64,000 nt of DNA from Phragmites australis (taxonomy: Eukaryota; Streptophyta; Magnoliopsida; Poales; Poaceae). The notes beneath the pieces are model-generated. The model worked only from the letters and a program-made list of their open reading frames with translations, did no database searches and was not told the origin of the DNA. A program made the translations under genes and the position numbers. Shown piece after piece: positions 46,501-57,009 of this stretch. The stretch covers positions 22,859,501 through 22,923,500 of the forward strand of contig NC_084938.1 of the NCBI RefSeq assembly GCF_958298935.1, written 5' to 3'. The stretch's first letter is position 1, and each line of letters starts with the position of its first letter.

Positions 46501-46753
46501 TTCAATTTAATTCCCAAAAATTTGGAAAAATTCATAATATTCTTCATATAACATGGACTAATTTCTAAAATTATTTCCAACCCTAAGTTGCATAGTAAAA
46601 TTATGAGTTTCTTCACAATACATTACTTAAAATTAAATTTAACAATTCTTGTTTAAATTTACATGCACTCAATTTCTTGCTCAAAACCTAATTATGATGC
46701 TAATGATGCTCATAAATACTAAATGACATGTTTAAGAATTTTGGGCTGTCACA
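43541..46753 (-). mobile_element. Chromovirus-like gypsy LTR (LTR B)
   Basis: On the minus strand it starts TGTGACAGCCCAAAATTC (46753), as in grass Tekay/Del-type LTRs. It shares ordered blocks with LTR A at 34140-36737. CAACA occurs at 46754-46758 and at 43536-43540 and may be the TSD, but the left LTR edge there lacks the usual TG. No internal domain, so it is probably solo. The GC-rich frames at 45465-46318 are untranslated repeat sequence. Confidence 0.6.
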
Positions 46754-46799
46754 CAACATACACATCCATCACACATCTTGAAACCAATCATCTAAAAAA

Positions 46800-47260
46800 A
46801 AAACTTACAATCAAGAAAATCTCATGGATGATTCACCTGGTTTTAATCCTTCAAGCTCCTCACCTGACCAACAAAACAAAACCAACCAATCATTCCCAGG
46901 GTACCCAGCACCATAATTTCCAACCAATTTTCCACCTTAATTCAGCTAACAATTCCAACCTCAGTTTCTACGAAACTTCAATCCTTATGGCATGCCTCCA
47001 TACTATCCATACTAAGGTTTTCACCACAGCATCCCATATGAAGCCAACTTCAACTTTTCTCCTGGTGTAGCATTTGGAAGAGGAACTGGAAGTGAAGATT
47101 GTTAGCCCAATTTATGAAATCTCCAGGGTACTTGAAGCAAACGATGCCATTCATGATCGAGAAAAGCATCATCAACTCAAGGCTGACTTGGTCGAGCACA
47201 TATGGCAAAAAATTTGGGGATGGTCAAGCTTAGCTTCATTTGTACTCCTTGTTTAATAAT
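46800..47260 (+). pseudogene. PIF/Harbinger deletion remnant (ORF1 start joined to transposase end)
   Basis: The first part encodes a Pro/Asn/Phe-rich N-terminus (SPDQQNKTNQSFPGYPAP, FNPYGMPPYYPY, SPGVAFGRGTGSE) like the MYB-type ORF1 protein of grass Harbinger elements. It runs, after a stop, into NDAIHDREKHHQLKADLVEH, then IWQK, which resembles the C-terminal end of a Harbinger transposase. The DDE core and MYB domain between them are missing. Stops occur in the first part. Confidence 0.5.
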
Positions 47261-48083
47261 ATGTCCATGGTTTAGCAGCCTTTTATTTGTAATCTTTCAT
47301 TGTAATCCCCATGTATTAGCAGTGAGAATCAATATAAAACTATTCCCTATTAATAGCATGAGAATCTGATAAGCATCTACGGCACCATCAAAATAATCTT
47401 TTCTTTTACTGCACCATCAAATGGATCGACATCATGCATCTACAACTGAAGACCGAACTCAAAACAAAATATGCAAGAATGAATCGTACCATGTGAGCTT
47501 GTAGGGAAGCAAATCCACACAAGGCAATTGTGTCAGGGAAGCCCCAGAGCAGGGAATCCACACACCAACTGCCTCACGTCCTGTGGAGGCTCCTCCTCTG
47601 GCTCCGTCAACGGCATGGCACCTCTCTGGTGCTGCACCTGCGCATCTACACCTCGCCTCCTGCTGCGGTGCTATGCCACTCTGCCTCCCTATGCCTACGT
47701 GTCCACGCCTTGCCTTGTTGTGACGCTATGTCGCTCCGCCTCCCCATGCATGTGCGTCCTTCCGATATGCTCGTACGGCACCATCTGAATCGTGTGCATG
47801 GCTGCTTGCTTCTTCGCACGCATGGGGAATTGATTGGCTAACGCCATGGAGAGGGAGTACATCAGGGGAAGAGATCGAAAGGGGAACCATGGCAATCTCC
47901 GCGGGAAGGAAATGTTGCAGGTTAGGGAAAGTTGGGGGAGACTGGATATTTCTATTCAGGTAGGGCCCACCTTAGGATGGACGAGGAAGTTTATACGTTG
48001 CAGCTTGTTTAGCCAACGCAGCACCTTGTGACATGTCGAGACTTGCACTTGCTAAGAAAATATACACTAAATTTTCCCTTACA
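47261..48083. other. Intergenic, nothing firmly recognised
   Basis: Probably the 3' flank of the Harbinger remnant. Frames at 47528-48031 overlap on both strands and have no domain signature. Confidence 0.3.
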
Positions 48084-48540
48084 AGACTAGTCAATCTTTC
48101 TAATGAGAAATTTACTAAGCGTGTACTCTTCTTCTTGAGTAGTTGAGTGAAATTCTTTCACCATCTCAACTTGTTGTCGAACCTAAACTATCCTTTCTGT
48201 CCCTCTTCAGGAGGGATGATCGATCCCCTCTTCGTCACTTTGTCCATCCCCATCCCTCTTTGGATGCACCTCCTACCTCGAATTAGCGCCAGTTGCACCA
48301 TCGTGGAAAGCTTGTTTGTGGAGGTTGATGATACCTTCAACCGCTGGTCGCACCCTACTCGTACACATTCTATGACAAGTTACAATGGCATGTGGTACTC
48401 CATCGCTAAATGAAGCATGCCTTATGGAAAGACAGATTATCGAGTGCAAGAAAATATCTACTGAGTTGGTGGAAAAGATGGAGACTTCTCATCTAGTACT
48501 CCATCGCTAAATGAAGCATACCTTAATGGAAAGTAGTAAC
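48084..48540. repeat. Diverged copies of the 42-43-kb repeats
   Basis: Sequence near 48084-48165 (CTTTCTAATGAGAAATTTACTAAGC, then GAGTAGTTGAG) matches the 79-bp unit at 42177. TCTGTCCCTCTTCAGGAGGG (48196-48215) matches about 42944-42962. Within it, TACTCCATCGCTAAATGAAG recurs 105 bp apart (48394 and 48499). Confidence 0.55.
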
Positions 48541-48566
48541 GGCTAAACACGTAATACATAGAACAT

Positions 48567-48790
48567 AGACTTTTCAGTGGTACCACTAATAGGCCAGTGC
48601 AGTCTAGTGAATAGACTTCTCAGTGCTACCCTAAACAGGCCGATGCAGTCCAGGCTATAGGCTCTCAAATGCTGCAATATCTTTTCAGTGGTATCCCTAA
48701 TAGGCCAATGCAGTCTAGCAAATAGACTTTTCAGTGATACCTCAAATAGGCCAGTGCAATCTAGGCCATAGGCTCTCAAATGTTGCAACA
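48567..48790 (-). repeat. 111-bp tandem repeat, 2 copies, each with two sub-repeats
   Basis: Each unit has two related halves starting AGACTT(T/C)TCAGTG or ATCTTTTCAGTG. Unit starts are 48567 and about 48679; half-unit starts are 48613 and 48724. Because 111 is a multiple of 3, the minus strand stays open with a 37-residue repeat (LQHLRAYGLDC...TTEK), but there is no other sign of a gene. Confidence 0.75.
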
Positions 48791-48879
48791 TTTTTGCACT
48801 GCCTCCGGGACTTCTTGTATATAAACAAAACCCAATCTATTCTCTATGCACACATCTGTTGACTTTGCATTTAATCGAG

Positions 48880-49355
48880 ATAATGGTGCATCCTGATCCT
48901 CTTGATGGCCCCATCGATCCACCGCCTTCACACCCTATTTAGACGTCTATGGTAGAGATTACTACGGAAACACAATGCTCTTCCTTGCGCGTTTTGGCCG
49001 CCATGTCGGCACGGAGATGACGTTGTAGTCCAAGTTTATGAGCATTTTGGTGATCCAAGTTGTCGATTCTTCTGTTGTCCACATTTTAGAATAAGACCAA
49101 ATAAAACACACATTCTTTGCGATTTTCACCATACCATTTACTTATCTCATATACCACTTTTTTCAAACGGATGATTGTGATTTCCAATACCGGATTGACC
49201 CACAGTTGGAATCACACATTCAAGAATACATCCGTCACTTGCACGTCATTATCACGGAACTACATGAACAATTGTGCCAAGAGAGAGCCAGCAACGTAAG
49301 AAGACGCTATATCCCGCCTCGCATGGTAGGTCGGAGGAACAACTGGGAGTAATAT
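48880..49355 (+). pseudogene. GRF-type zinc-finger-like ORF of MULE2
   Basis: Reads VQVYEHFGDPSCRFFCCPHF, then in a shifted frame FFQTDDCDFQYRIDPQLESH, followed by a coiled-coil-like IQEYIRHLHVIITELHEQL and YIPPRMVGRRNNWE before a stop. The order C.RFF.CP.F...CDFQYRIDP fits a GRF zinc finger. At least one frameshift. It converges on the minus-strand mobile-domain and transposase region. Confidence 0.55.
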
Positions 49356-50629
49356 GGATGTGTTCTAGCGGACAGCCCAGGTGTTGATTTCGTATTTAAC
49401 CTGTACTGTTTCTGCTAATGTTTTTCACGTAGGGCATTCATGTGCAGTATGCTACGTGTATCATACTATCGTGGTTGTAGTATATGAGGGTATTGTCAAT
49501 TCATGTTATTCTACGTGTATCGTACTATCGTAGTGGTCAGTATGAGTAGTATCAATGTATCCTGAGGTACTGTGTTACACTTATGTAATTTTTCATTGTA
49601 CGTGTTGTTTGTAATTGAATAAAATGTACCCTATTATGTAACAGCTATTAGTGGTACCCACATTGTGTCATTGCAGCCACGATAGCACGCAAATACGTTC
49701 GAAAGCTGATAAGATTGCACGATGCTAAGCTTTTGGAAGGCAGGAGAACACGGGTAATAAAACCAAGGCTGATAACATAGTACCGACATAAACATCTTAC
49801 ATGACATGTCAATCACAGAATAGAAATAACATAAACATGTACAAGTATTATCTAATGGCACAGTTAAGGGGTGTCTCCGTGGCCATGGGCGCGCTTGATG
49901 CGCACGCTCATCGGCCTCGATCTAGCAGCTGCTCTGTGACGCATCTGGTCAGTGGAGAACATAAAGGTGTCGCGCAGAGGGTGGCGAGGCCATGCAGCAT
50001 CTGCAGAGGTGGTAGGCTCAACCTGAGATGGCTGTGTCGGTGGAGGTGCCCCGGTATCTGCGATAGGCCCTCCTCGTCGGCCAGCTCCGTCAACCAGTCA
50101 TTCGTCAAGGAGAACGGCAAGTCAGATGCTACGTCGAAGGGTGGTGGAACTGTTGCATGGTACAATTCTGTCAAATGTCATGCATCACAGTATAGTTGAA
50201 TTGAAAGATACAATCCTGAGTGATACAATTGATAGTGACAAACCTGGAACTAAAGTACCCGAGCAGAAACCCAGAGTTGGCATGTAATGCAGCGGTGGTG
50301 GCCGAGGCGATGAGGTGGGTTCCGTGTGGAAGCATGTCGGCGTAGCCCGGGCGCGTGACGACGACCTCGTCTGTGCGGTAGGCCCGACAACGTCTGGTAC
50401 CCTCTGTTACGAAGCATATCGAAACCCATTGAGGCAACACCGTGCCAGCCGATGCAGACTGGCCATTAGCTCTCCCAGGTCAACCTGCAGTGGGACCGAC
50501 TCCTAGCAGTCAACGAAGTATAGTAACTCCGTGCCGATGTCCCTGAACATGTCCGCCTGCTATGCCAAAGTGACCACATTTAATAATGAGAATGAAAGTT
50601 AGTACAATGAAACAGCCTCACATACCATT

Positions 50630-51260
50630 GCGTGGTACACCGTCGTCGGCTTCATAGCGAATGTGTCGATGACCTCCAGCTAGTGCTACGGTGGTTTTGG
50701 AGGCACAGGGAAGCACCTAACCCGCGTCACCTCATGGAACCAGCGCAAGTACGCATCCTCCGTCCTAGGGTCGTAAGGCTCGCTGGGGACGTGGACATGT
50801 GCAGTTGCGTTCACCCACTCATCCACCCACGCCTGCAACTTACCCCTCTAAGTTGCATCGTACGTGATGCCCTGACCCTTCCTCGTCATTCTGCAAGACG
50901 AAGTTACGATTACGAAATAGATAACATAGATAGTAAAGAACATGTACCAACAAATACTTACAAGTGAGTCTTGTTCGTTGTTAGTCACGGCAAGGGGAAG
51001 TGCTGGTGATACCAAAACTGCCTGAACACTCTATCCGGGTAGTAGGGCTCGACTGTGACATGGAACACCAGCCATCGCCGCATAAGCCAGAGAGCCTGGT
51101 CCCTGTGGCACAAGTCGAAGAGGCCAATAGGTGTGCATGTCGTGACCGTCTCGTGATCGTACGGTGTCTAGCGCACCCACCCTGTCCATCTACAGTTGGT
51201 CGAATGCGGCAACAAATTGAGGGTACGAAGAGCGTGTCGCCCCCGTCGCCCACCTCGGTT
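50630..51260 (-). pseudogene. Plant mobile domain (PMD) remains in MULE2
   Basis: The minus strand reads VRWTPYDHETVTTCTPIGLF, then LCHRDQALWLMRRWLVFHV, VEPYYPDRVFRQFWYHQHFP, matching the end of the plant mobile domain (as in MAIN-like proteins). A GTAAGT...TTGCAG intron (about 50889-50958) separates it from a second exon reading LQAWVDEWVNATAHVHVPSE and DAYLRWFHEVTRVRCFPVPP. Stops are present. This domain is known to occur fused to or beside MULE transposases in plants. Confidence 0.7.
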
Positions 51261-51279
51261 GCATGAAAAAAGAAAAATG

Positions 51280-52720
51280 TCAGGCATTTGCAGGTATGCT
51301 ACGCTTCGTGCAACAAGCTAGTACATGAGAGTAAGGCAAATGCATCAGTGATGGCTTGTTGCATGTGCACTCGCACTTGTTGTTCGCTGGCCATAACCTG
51401 CATTCCATTATAATATCTTGCCTTCCGATCTCCAGTCCGCCCTTGTCATGCAACGCCACCTCGAAGAAGTGCTGGCGGTTACCAACATTATGAACTCTAT
51501 GGGACTGGCCCTTCCCGCTCTTCTTATCCATGTAAGACGTAATCTTCTCTGTGTACACCATTTGCAGGTTGCCCAAATGTAGTGTGGCCTTACTGTAATG
51601 CTCTCGGAGATACTGCTACGTTCCACGAGTGACTCCCTCCACAATTGCCACCAATGGCAGTGACCTATTCCCCTTCATCACCCAATTGTAAACCTCGGTG
51701 AGGTTAGTTGTCATAATTCCAAAATGTGAACTATCAGTATCCGTAATGAGTGCCCATTTCTCCAGCGGTTAATGTCTGATCCAGTCGGAGAAACACTTAA
51801 CCCTCCTTCCACCCTTCCTTCTCCTGGTCACACTCTGCAGCTCATGTGGTAAAGGTTCGAGGCCCTCAGTCTCCTCCTCCCTTGGTATAACTGGCTTCTT
51901 TAATACTTCATCTGTATGCTTACTGGTTAGTTTATCCAGCTCTTCCCACAGTGCATCAAACTTCCTCCTTTGCTTCTATTTGCACAGCTTCTTAAAAAGA
52001 TGCATCAATCTCTTGCTCATGAATTGTTTCTAGAAGTTTGCTCCAAGATGCCGCATGCACCAACGGTTATGCAAAACTGGCCACGGCAATACCCCGCCCG
52101 CACCACTCTGCATTGTGTTGATAGCGTTCAACAAGCCTACATGACGATCGTGGAGTACACACGTTAGTCCTGTTACCAACAACACCTCTCTTAACCCACT
52201 CCAAGAACCAAAGCCAACTATCCGTAGATTCATGTTCGATGAATGCAAAGGCCAAAGGCAGAACCTGGTTCTCACCATCTATGTCGATAGTTGTGAGTAT
52301 CTTCCCCCTGTATTTGCCTATGAGAAATGTCCCGTACACACACATCACCGGCCGGCAATGTCGAAATTCCTCGATCATATAGCCGAGCAACCAAAAATGC
52401 CCGCTGAAGGACTCGATCTCCATCTTGATTGACGAAATCATGAATAGCAATACAGGTACCCGGGTTCCTCCCCTGAATAACCTCTAGCAAGTAAGGTAAG
52501 TTATGGTATGAGTCCTTATATGTGCCAAACCTCTTCTCTAACACCTTCTGTTTTGCTCTCCATGCCATGTCATATGAAACCTCGTACCCAAATCTAGTGA
52601 TGATAGTATGCATAACTCCAAACGGAGACATACTAGTCTTCTTCACAATCTCTAGGTACATCACATTTGCAACATAATCAGTGTTCATATTTCTATGCAC
52701 ATGCAGAGGTCGGCTCAAGT
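51280..52720 (-). pseudogene. MULE2 transposase remains
   Basis: Order on the minus strand: VMYLEIVKKTSMSPFGVMHT and RAKQKVLEKRFGTYKDSYHN (52718-52500); a frameshift near 52410; WLLGYMIEEFRHCRPVMCVY and GTFLIGKYRGKILTT, DGENQVLPLAFAFIEHESTD (52400-52180); later a SWIM-like zinc finger, CECTCNKPSLMHLPYSHVLA, at about 51310-51370. The first catalytic Asp (normally CVDGTF) is Tyr here (codon 52334-52336). An additional break lies near 52160. Not functional. Confidence 0.85.
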
Positions 52721-52951
52721 TGCAAGTATGCGGCTCAACAATAGACGCTACTCATACTATGTCACACCTTGGCAAGAATCCATGAACTCACCAAGTGCAA
52801 CATTTAGCTAAACATTTGACATCATATGTCAGAGGATTAGATATTATCACCTAAACTCTCTCTTCTCCGAGAAACACCATCTCTTCACTGCATGCTGCAG
52901 ATGGACCTTGTTATGAAACATTTGGCCTTTGGTCACAACAATGGAATCATA

Positions 52952-53643
52952 CTACCATGCTGATTTGTGTCCATCGTTCATCGTCAACTTCTCCAATGCA
53001 AAATTTGTCCATTCTTTCAGAATTCCTGCACCAGAGTCCACAAATGTGTGGAACTCGTCGTTATCTGCCTCCATCAGATCCACTAGTGCCTTGTATCGCT
53101 CTCCCTGATCAGCACGCATTGCGGCCCGATTTTCTTCCCCGTCGTTAAGTTCTTCTCTTGCAGTATGTATCTCAACCAGTGCACTAGTCTGCAGGGGTAT
53201 CTCTGGAACCATACTCTCCTGCACATCCTCAAGGATAATATTTTCACCAACAGCTTCTACGGTGCTAGGTCCGGCTTCTGTCGACACAACATCGCTCGTT
53301 TCTACAAGGATGCAGTAAGAAAAACCCTGTCTCAACCCTAGAGACACAATTGCTGCCATTGCTTCGAACATGTAACCTCCAAGAGCTCCCACTGCCAGCC
53401 GGTTCCTCGATGTCTAGGAATCAGAACATTCACCGTCAACCGCTAATGTGCCAGACTAAGTTGCAGCTGATTATACAGCCATCCTAACACTTGGGACCGC
53501 TGAATATCTCTCGAACTATGCAAATCTATGTCCACATACTGAAAGTTACTCAGGTCCACCACACTATCACAATACATGACATATCTAGGATCGTAAAAAA
53601 CCCTGAAACCCACTACAGTTGACATACCTGATTCAACAACCAT
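52952..53643 (-). other. MULE2 upstream frames, uncertain
   Basis: The minus-strand frame 52952-53392 (146 codons) is acidic and Glu-rich (EDVQESMVPEIPLQ, DGEENRAAMRADQGERYKAL). It lies upstream of the transposase, where grass MULEs often encode an acidic N-terminal part. A short frame at 53443-53643 precedes it. Assigned by position and composition only. Confidence 0.4.
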
Positions 53644-54619
53644 ACTATACTAAATCAGGTTAAATAATTGTAACCAATATACAACAGCTACGACCATAAA
53701 ATCTATTCAACCTCATCACTTGTATTCTATATAACCATCAAATATCACCGCTAATTTACTCTTTCTATTCGCACTGTACCATTCTAAATGTATTGCCATA
53801 AAAAACAATTACTGTATTTCTATTCTAAATATCCTACATTTATTAAATATTTGTACTATATATTCATAACTATCTAACTTCAAACTAGCCTATATTGTCT
53901 AATTATTGAAAATCCACAACAATTCAAATGTACAATTCCTTCATCGACGAAAATTATATACATCTAATAATATCAATTTTCAGAATGCTATTAAATAACC
54001 TATTTTAATTCTATATTACCGAAATATTAAAACAAATTCAACTATTCCACATTTCCTAACTAACTATACTATATTTTCTAGCTATAGCTAATTCCAAACC
54101 ATATCTACTCTATTCTATTCTAAATTTCATATCCTTATTTTTCTAAATTATGTACTACGCTAGACATTTCTCTAATAGTCTCTAACTATTTTTCTACTAT
54201 TTTCATAAGTATTCCTAATTTTTCTAACTATTCCTAATTTCAAACTATTTTTTCTACTATTTTTTAAAGCACCTACAATTTTTCTAACTACTACTATTTT
54301 TTTCGAATTTTCTAACTACTCCTAATTCTTCTAACTACACTACTTTCTAACTACTCTAAATTTGTAACATTCTAACTAATTAAAAAAAGAAAAAACACTC
54401 GCTGGCGTCGCTGCACACCGGCCGAAGCCGCCCGCCCGCTCGCCGTCGCCGCTCTCGCCAGACGCAGCCTCTTGCCGCCCGTCGCACGCAGCCGCCCGCT
54501 CCCGCGTCGCCTGCCGTGTCCCACCGCCCGACGCCCCGCGCCGCCCGCTGGCCGTCGCCGTCTCCGCCCACTCTCTGTGTATGGTCGCCCGAGGGTGAGA
54601 AACCGACGGTCATGGAATA
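53644..54619. other. AT-rich stretch then GC-rich leader of MULE2
   Basis: 53650-54390 is AT-rich with TTCTAACTA-type simple repeats. 54400-54590 is GC-rich (GCCGCCCGC repeats) and probably untranslated leader or first exon. Confidence 0.4.
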
Positions 54620-54970
54620 TATAAAGGCCTGTCGACACTCGGAATGCCAACACTCGGAATGCCGACAGGCGTATCGGCATTCCGCGTGCCGACAGGCTAT
54701 GAGGAGTCGCTTGTCGATATTTCAAATGCCGATATGCCATCATCCTGCACGAACTACCTACGTGGCACCACTCTTTAGGTGAGCCCACAACCTGTTGGCT
54801 TTCGGAATACCGATAGGTCCTTGGGCCTACTGCCACATAGATTATCGGTATACGGAAAACCGATAGGTCCCTTGTCGGTATTTTGTGCACCAACAGGTAA
54901 CTATTCTTACAATTTTTTTAATTTGGCTATTATTTTTGTAATTTTTCAGTAAAATAATATTATTAAAAAA
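54620..54970. repeat. Right terminal region of MULE2 with CCGACAGG motifs
   Basis: Short direct and inverted copies of ATGCCGACAGG, CCGATAGG and TGTCGGTATT are clustered, followed by an AT-rich terminus (TTTGTAATTTTTCAGTAAAA). I infer it is the terminal inverted region. Confidence 0.5.
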
Positions 54971-55390
54971 TTCGTCCTCCCGCTCTCTGGATTAATGATT
55001 TTTCGACTTGGCTTTATCAGAAGAAAAAAAACCAAAAGTTTCATGGGGCAAAAAAAAGGTTGGGAACCAGCCTCTAAGAATAAAGAAAATAGGCCGCTAT
55101 TCCCTAACGATACATAAATCCTTCAAAAAAAACAAAGACGTCAATAAGATGTCTACCTATACTTGTTATTTTTAAGAAAATAAGAGAGAGAAGGCTGCTG
55201 AACTGAAAGTAGTATCAGATTTGCTAGTTCTCACGTGATTGGGATTTACAAATCTCTCAGTCACATTTTACGGAAATCAAATATACGTCTGGAACTTTTT
55301 TTAAGCTAGAATAGTTTTTACTGAAGCTACAACATTTTTCTTGTCCGGCAGAGCATTTTAAGGAAACAAGAGATGGAGGGGAGACGGAGA
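54971..55390. other. Intergenic, nothing recognised
   Basis: AT-rich; no supported frame or repeat end. Confidence 0.35.
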
Positions 55391-55410
55391 GGGGAGGGGA
55401 GGGGAGGGGA
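55391..55410 (+). repeat. (GGGGA)4 G-quadruplex motif
   Basis: Four GGGG tracts separated by single A, with more G-tracts on both sides (55376-55417). It lies a few bases before a MITE. Confidence 0.85.
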
Positions 55411-55422
55411 AGGGAGAGGTAA

Positions 55423-55674
55423 GATCATCTCTAAAGGATTTTTGTTAGGGATCAAATTCACTTCACGGAGAGATTTTTATTCTCTTCAAAGCTCTAACGG
55501 TTTTTATTACGAAGAAATTTTTAAGGTCATTTCCTTCAGGACGAGATTCTCTCGTCTTTCTCTTTACGAATACTTTCGAAGTGAAACTGTTTTAGATGAA
55601 AAAAAAAAGAGAGAATGAAAATATGGAGGGGAATCGGGAGAAACGAAATGAAAGGAATATGATTGGAGATGATC
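55423..55674. mobile_element. MITE, 252 bp, TAA duplication
   Basis: The ends GATCATCTCTAAAGG and (inverted) GATCATCTCCAATCA are flanked by TAA at 55420-55422 and 55675-55677, consistent with a Harbinger-type MITE. The frames inside are chance. Confidence 0.78.
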
Positions 55675-55677
55675 TAA

Positions 55678-56446
55678 GGTTAAAAAGGAAGGGGATGATT
55701 TGGATAGTTGGATCCACATCCAACGGTTGAAAGAAAGATAAGCAAAATCTATCTTAATTATCTGAGGAAGAGACAACCCAAGTAGTATATATCCTGCTGG
55801 ATAGAAAGTTGCTAAGCTAGCAAGCAAAGTGTCAACTTATAAGCCGCGAATATTCCGATCTATTCAAAGTCTTTTTTCGGTAGCAGAAATAGGGTGACTA
55901 GATTTTAGCCATCCATGTCCAGAGTGAAGGCTTCTCACGTGGTCTGTTTGCTACAGTATCTGAACAATAATAATAATACATCCAAAAACCTATACCTCGG
56001 GCCGGGAAGGACGATTCATGGTGGCCGGTTTTCTACTGTGTTTTAGAATAAGTTCTAGACACTAGCAGCACTGTGCATCAGCCATTGTTTGCCACGAATC
56101 ATTTGGAAGGTGCCGATCGAACGATCTCGTGAGACCTAGCTTCATGATAAAACTAAGAATTTCTCATATCTTTTGCGTCTAGGTGCAGGGAAAGCCAATA
56201 CTGCAATCTGCGTTGGAGCATATATGGATCTGATCATCTGATCAATCTGTGACTGATTGGCTGATAACGTATGAAATGACATACCAGTTGGTTAACTAGA
56301 CCCGAAAAATCAGGAGTAGGCATGAGTGCATGAGGAAATTTGCGGAATATTGAATAGCATTTTGCAGTGTAAAACAGTTCTTGGCATATCTTTCAAAAAA
56401 GTAAATAGTGGAAGGCAACACAAGTTCTTGGTTGATCGACATTTGA
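55678..56446. other. Intergenic, nothing recognised
   Basis: No supported gene or repeat ends between the MITE and the CACTA terminus. Confidence 0.4.
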
Positions 56447-56539
56447 AGTCACTACTATATAAACTATTTTTTTTAGACGGTTCGTAATCAGTTTTTATAG
56501 ACGTTTAGCGTAACTATCTGTGATCTAAGATTTGTAGAA

Positions 56540-56845
56540 ATTAACGATTTTCACAAGCGCAAAATAAATCGCCTGTGAAAATATATTTTCACAAACAGTT
56601 GACTTAAGGAACCACCAACGGAAATCGTTTTTCACAGGCGGCGACTTAAGATAACCGCCTGTGCAAATGGTTTTCACATGCGGTTTTTTTAAGGAGCCGT
56701 CTGTGGAAAACCATTTCCGCAAGCAATTCCTTAAGTGAACCGCATGTATAAATGGTTTTTATGGGTGGCACACTTTAGCGTTCGTATGTAGATAGATAGA
56801 TTTTCACAGGCGGGTTACTTTAAGGCTCCGTCTGTGGAAATAGAT
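56540..56845. repeat. CACTA sub-terminal repeat array
   Basis: At least eight copies, in both orientations, of a unit like TTTTCACAGGCGGTT or AACCGCCTGTGNAAA. In CACTA elements such arrays are the binding sites for the element's own regulator/transposase. Confidence 0.85.
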
Positions 56846-57009
56846 TTCATTCAAAAAATAATAATGAGTATATATTTTTATTCCCTCCAGATTTCAACAC
56901 ATTTCAAACATCACAGATTTCAACAGTATTTGAATCTAAAAAAGTCAAATATTTAACATAAGTACAATATTTTTACATCAAAAATCAATTTACATTACAA
57001 GCCAACATT

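Larger units (their letters stand above)
48540..54970 (-). mobile_element. Mutator-like element MULE2 (decayed; left end not found)
   Basis: Contains a minus-strand MuDR-type transposase (51280-52720), a downstream plant mobile domain (50630-51260) and a plus-strand GRF-like frame (48880-49355). The right end (54620-54970) carries repeated CCGACAGG/CCGATAGG motifs ahead of an AT-rich terminus, as in one grass MULE group. No matching left inverted end was seen; the left coordinate is a guess. Confidence 0.6.
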
